Source: Tenacibaculum sp. M341 (GTDB taxonomy: Bacteria; Bacteroidota; Bacteroidia; Flavobacteriales; Flavobacteriaceae). From it: 64,000 nucleotides of DNA. How positions within the stretch are numbered: the first letter of the stretch is position 1; each line of letters begins with the position of its first letter. The notes beneath the pieces were generated by a model. It did not search any database. It had not been told where the DNA came from and was given only the letters and a program-made list of their open reading frames with translations. Made by a program: the position numbers and the translations under genes. Location of the stretch: assembly GCF_004337695.1 (NCBI RefSeq), contig NZ_SJXJ01000001.1, forward strand, positions 1 to 64,000. The letters are read 5' to 3'. Positions 63,022 to 64,000 of the stretch are shown one piece after another.

Positions 63022-63119
63022 AATTATGAAGTCAGTTCTATTAGCTATATAGAGACATTTCTATTATATATATAGTATCAGTTCTATTAACTATATGTTA
63101 TTGTTACTATTATATATAT
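63022..63119. repeat. 98-bp dispersed repeat, copy 2
   Basis: AATTATGAAGTCAGTTCTAT ... TTACTATTATATATAT, same length as copy 1 at 52241-52338 with about 80 percent identity by eye. Confidence 0.8.
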
Positions 63120-63168
63120 TAAACTAAACATTTTTCGCTAGCCTTTGAATATTCTAGTGTCGTTTATG

Positions 63169-63230
63169 AGTAAGCAATAACAATAATTAGTGTAAGTCAC
63201 AACATTTTAAGTGTTGTGGTTTTTTCTTTA
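63169..63230 (+). terminator. Terminator cassette, copy 2
   Basis: AGTAAGCAATAACAATAATTA followed by CACAACA / TGTTGTG and TTTTTT, as at 62498. No gene precedes it, so it looks like the remains of a lost cassette. Confidence 0.75.
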
Positions 63231-63266
63231 AATATAAGTCTTTTTGAAAACAAGAATCTTTATATG

Positions 63267-64000
63267 TTACTTCCCAATACAAAAGTTAGAAAAAATATGT
63301 CCTAAAATATCTTTATCAACATCATATTCACCAGTAATATTCCCTAAATAACGTAAACACTCACGAATATCAATAGCAAACAAATCAGAAGAAATACCTA
63401 TTTCAATGCCATTTTCAACAGACTGAATACTTTCAAGTGCATTATTTAAAGCTTCAAAATGACGAGAATTGGTAACAATAGTTTCATTATTACTTAAAGC
63501 TCCCATATTAACTAAAGAAGTCAATTCATTTTTTAAAGTATCCACACCAATTTTTTGCTTTGCTGATAACAATAAAGCTTCAGGTAGTAAATAATTTAAT
63601 TCAGAAGATTTCTCTTCAGAAAGATTATCGATTTTATTGGCGATAATTAAGATACGTTTTTGAGAGAAACGATCTTTAACTTTAGAAATTTCAGAAAGTA
63701 ATTTAGAAGATTTAATAATAGCTTCTTCAGCATTTATTAAGAATATAATTAGCTGAGCATTGTCTGCTTTTTCATATGCTTTTTGAATACCAATATTTTC
63801 AACAACATCTTCAGTTTCACGGATACCAGCTGTATCAATAAAACGAAAAGCCACACCATTAATATTAATTTCATCTTCAATAGCATCTCTGGTAGTACCT
63901 GCAATATCAGAAACAATAGCTTTTTCTTCGTTTAATAAAGCATTTAAAAGCGTTGATTTACCAACATTAGGCTCACCAATAATTGCTACAGGAATTCCAT
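63267..64000 (-). CDS. mnmE: tRNA uridine-5-carboxymethylaminomethyl modification GTPase (C-terminal part)
   Basis: The 3' part of mnmE; the 5' end is beyond the window. The G domain is seen from IPVAIIGEPNVGKSTLLNALL (Walker A GEPNVGKS), through the TTRD loop (AGTTRDAIE), DTAG (FIDTAGIRET) and NKID, to the C-terminal helical domain and the invariant CIGK end. The GTG at 63854 is internal. With MnmG it modifies the wobble uridine of several tRNAs. Confidence 0.95.
   Translation of the reverse strand, partial: GIPVAIIGEPNVGKSTLLNALLNEEKAIVSDIAGTTRDAIEDEININGVAFRFIDTAGIRETEDVVENIGIQKAYEKADNAQLIIFLINAEEAIIKSSKLLSEISKVKDRFSQKRILIIANKIDNLSEEKSSELNYLLPEALLLSAKQKIGVDTLKNELTSLVNMGALSNNETIVTNSRHFEALNNALESIQSVENGIEIGISSDLFAIDIRECLRYLGNITGEYDVDKDILGHIFSNFCIGK

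Larger units (their letters stand above)
62386..63266. other. 881-bp repeat-rich gap after the toxin locus
   Basis: No convincing ORF. It contains three terminator hairpins, two GC-rich palindromic repeats (near 62456-62495, with CCCGAATCC-TTTCGGG, and near 62622-62660, with GCTCGCGCCC twice), and a CTCGAC-TCTGTCGAG inverted repeat near 62681. The second copy of the 98-bp dispersed repeat is also here. This is the kind of scar-rich DNA often found behind RHS loci. Confidence 0.7.

Overview
The window looks like chromosomal DNA of a marine Flavobacteriaceae member (phylum Bacteroidota), in the Tenacibaculum/Polaribacter neighbourhood. The reasons are strong AT-richness, many promoters of the Bacteroidota type (-7 box TAnnTTTG), almost no Shine-Dalgarno sequences, secreted proteins with type IX secretion (T9SS) sorting domains, a PorP/SprF protein, SusC-like N-terminal extensions on a TonB receptor, and paired RHS genes of Bacteroidota type. 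The genus is an inference; no rRNA or tRNA gene is visible.

Layout. 1-20,320 is mostly housekeeping: a transposase tail, an SDR dehydrogenase with a Crp/Fnr regulator, an M1 peptidase, an ECF sigma/anti-sigma/Spy-like operon, an MBL hydrolase, a small outer-membrane barrel, lipA, a second ECF sigma gene coupled to a divergent Nramp transporter, murB, an aminotransferase, an aspartyl protease with a PDZ domain, a DUF1573 protein and valS. 20,321-20,800 holds two tandem copies of a probable small RNA gene. 20,829-23,386 is an ABC transporter (ATPase, FtsX-like permease with a His-rich repeat, and a frameshifted small exported protein). 23,494-33,751 encodes a 3,090-residue T9SS adhesin with its PorP/SprF partner.

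33,862-46,364 is a metal-starvation-like region. It has a His-rich small protein, an ABC exporter with two DUF3526 permeases, a TonB receptor and an AstE-like hydrolase, then a run of MerC, FolE, an NTF2-like protein, an unknown protein, a Tat lipoprotein of the PhoX/DUF839 family and a CobW/ZNG1-like GTPase. A 19-base operator-like motif is shared (17 of 19) between the promoter of the His-rich ABC operon and the MerC-FolE operon about 20.7 kb away, suggesting one regulon, probably Zur.

46,534-50,250 is a secreted GH57 starch enzyme with probable LacI-type operators upstream. 50,920-54,095 has an HU-like protein, two kinds of intergenic repeat, and a three-gene unit of an RpoD paralogue, a ribosomal protein bS21 paralogue and a cold-shock protein. 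The 3' end of that unit carries a third copy of the RNA motif seen in the small RNA pair. 54,254-62,385 is a polymorphic RHS toxin locus (two RHS genes, GIY-YIG-like toxin tip, immunity candidate), followed by a repeat-rich gap and the 3' part of mnmE, which runs off the window.

The most interesting signals are the RNA motif (three copies with compensatory stem changes, two free-standing and one in the csp 3' UTR), the sigma/bS21/Csp triad, the shared operator, an ECF sigma gene with no canonical start codon, and a palindromic repeat inserted in frame in the RHS gene.
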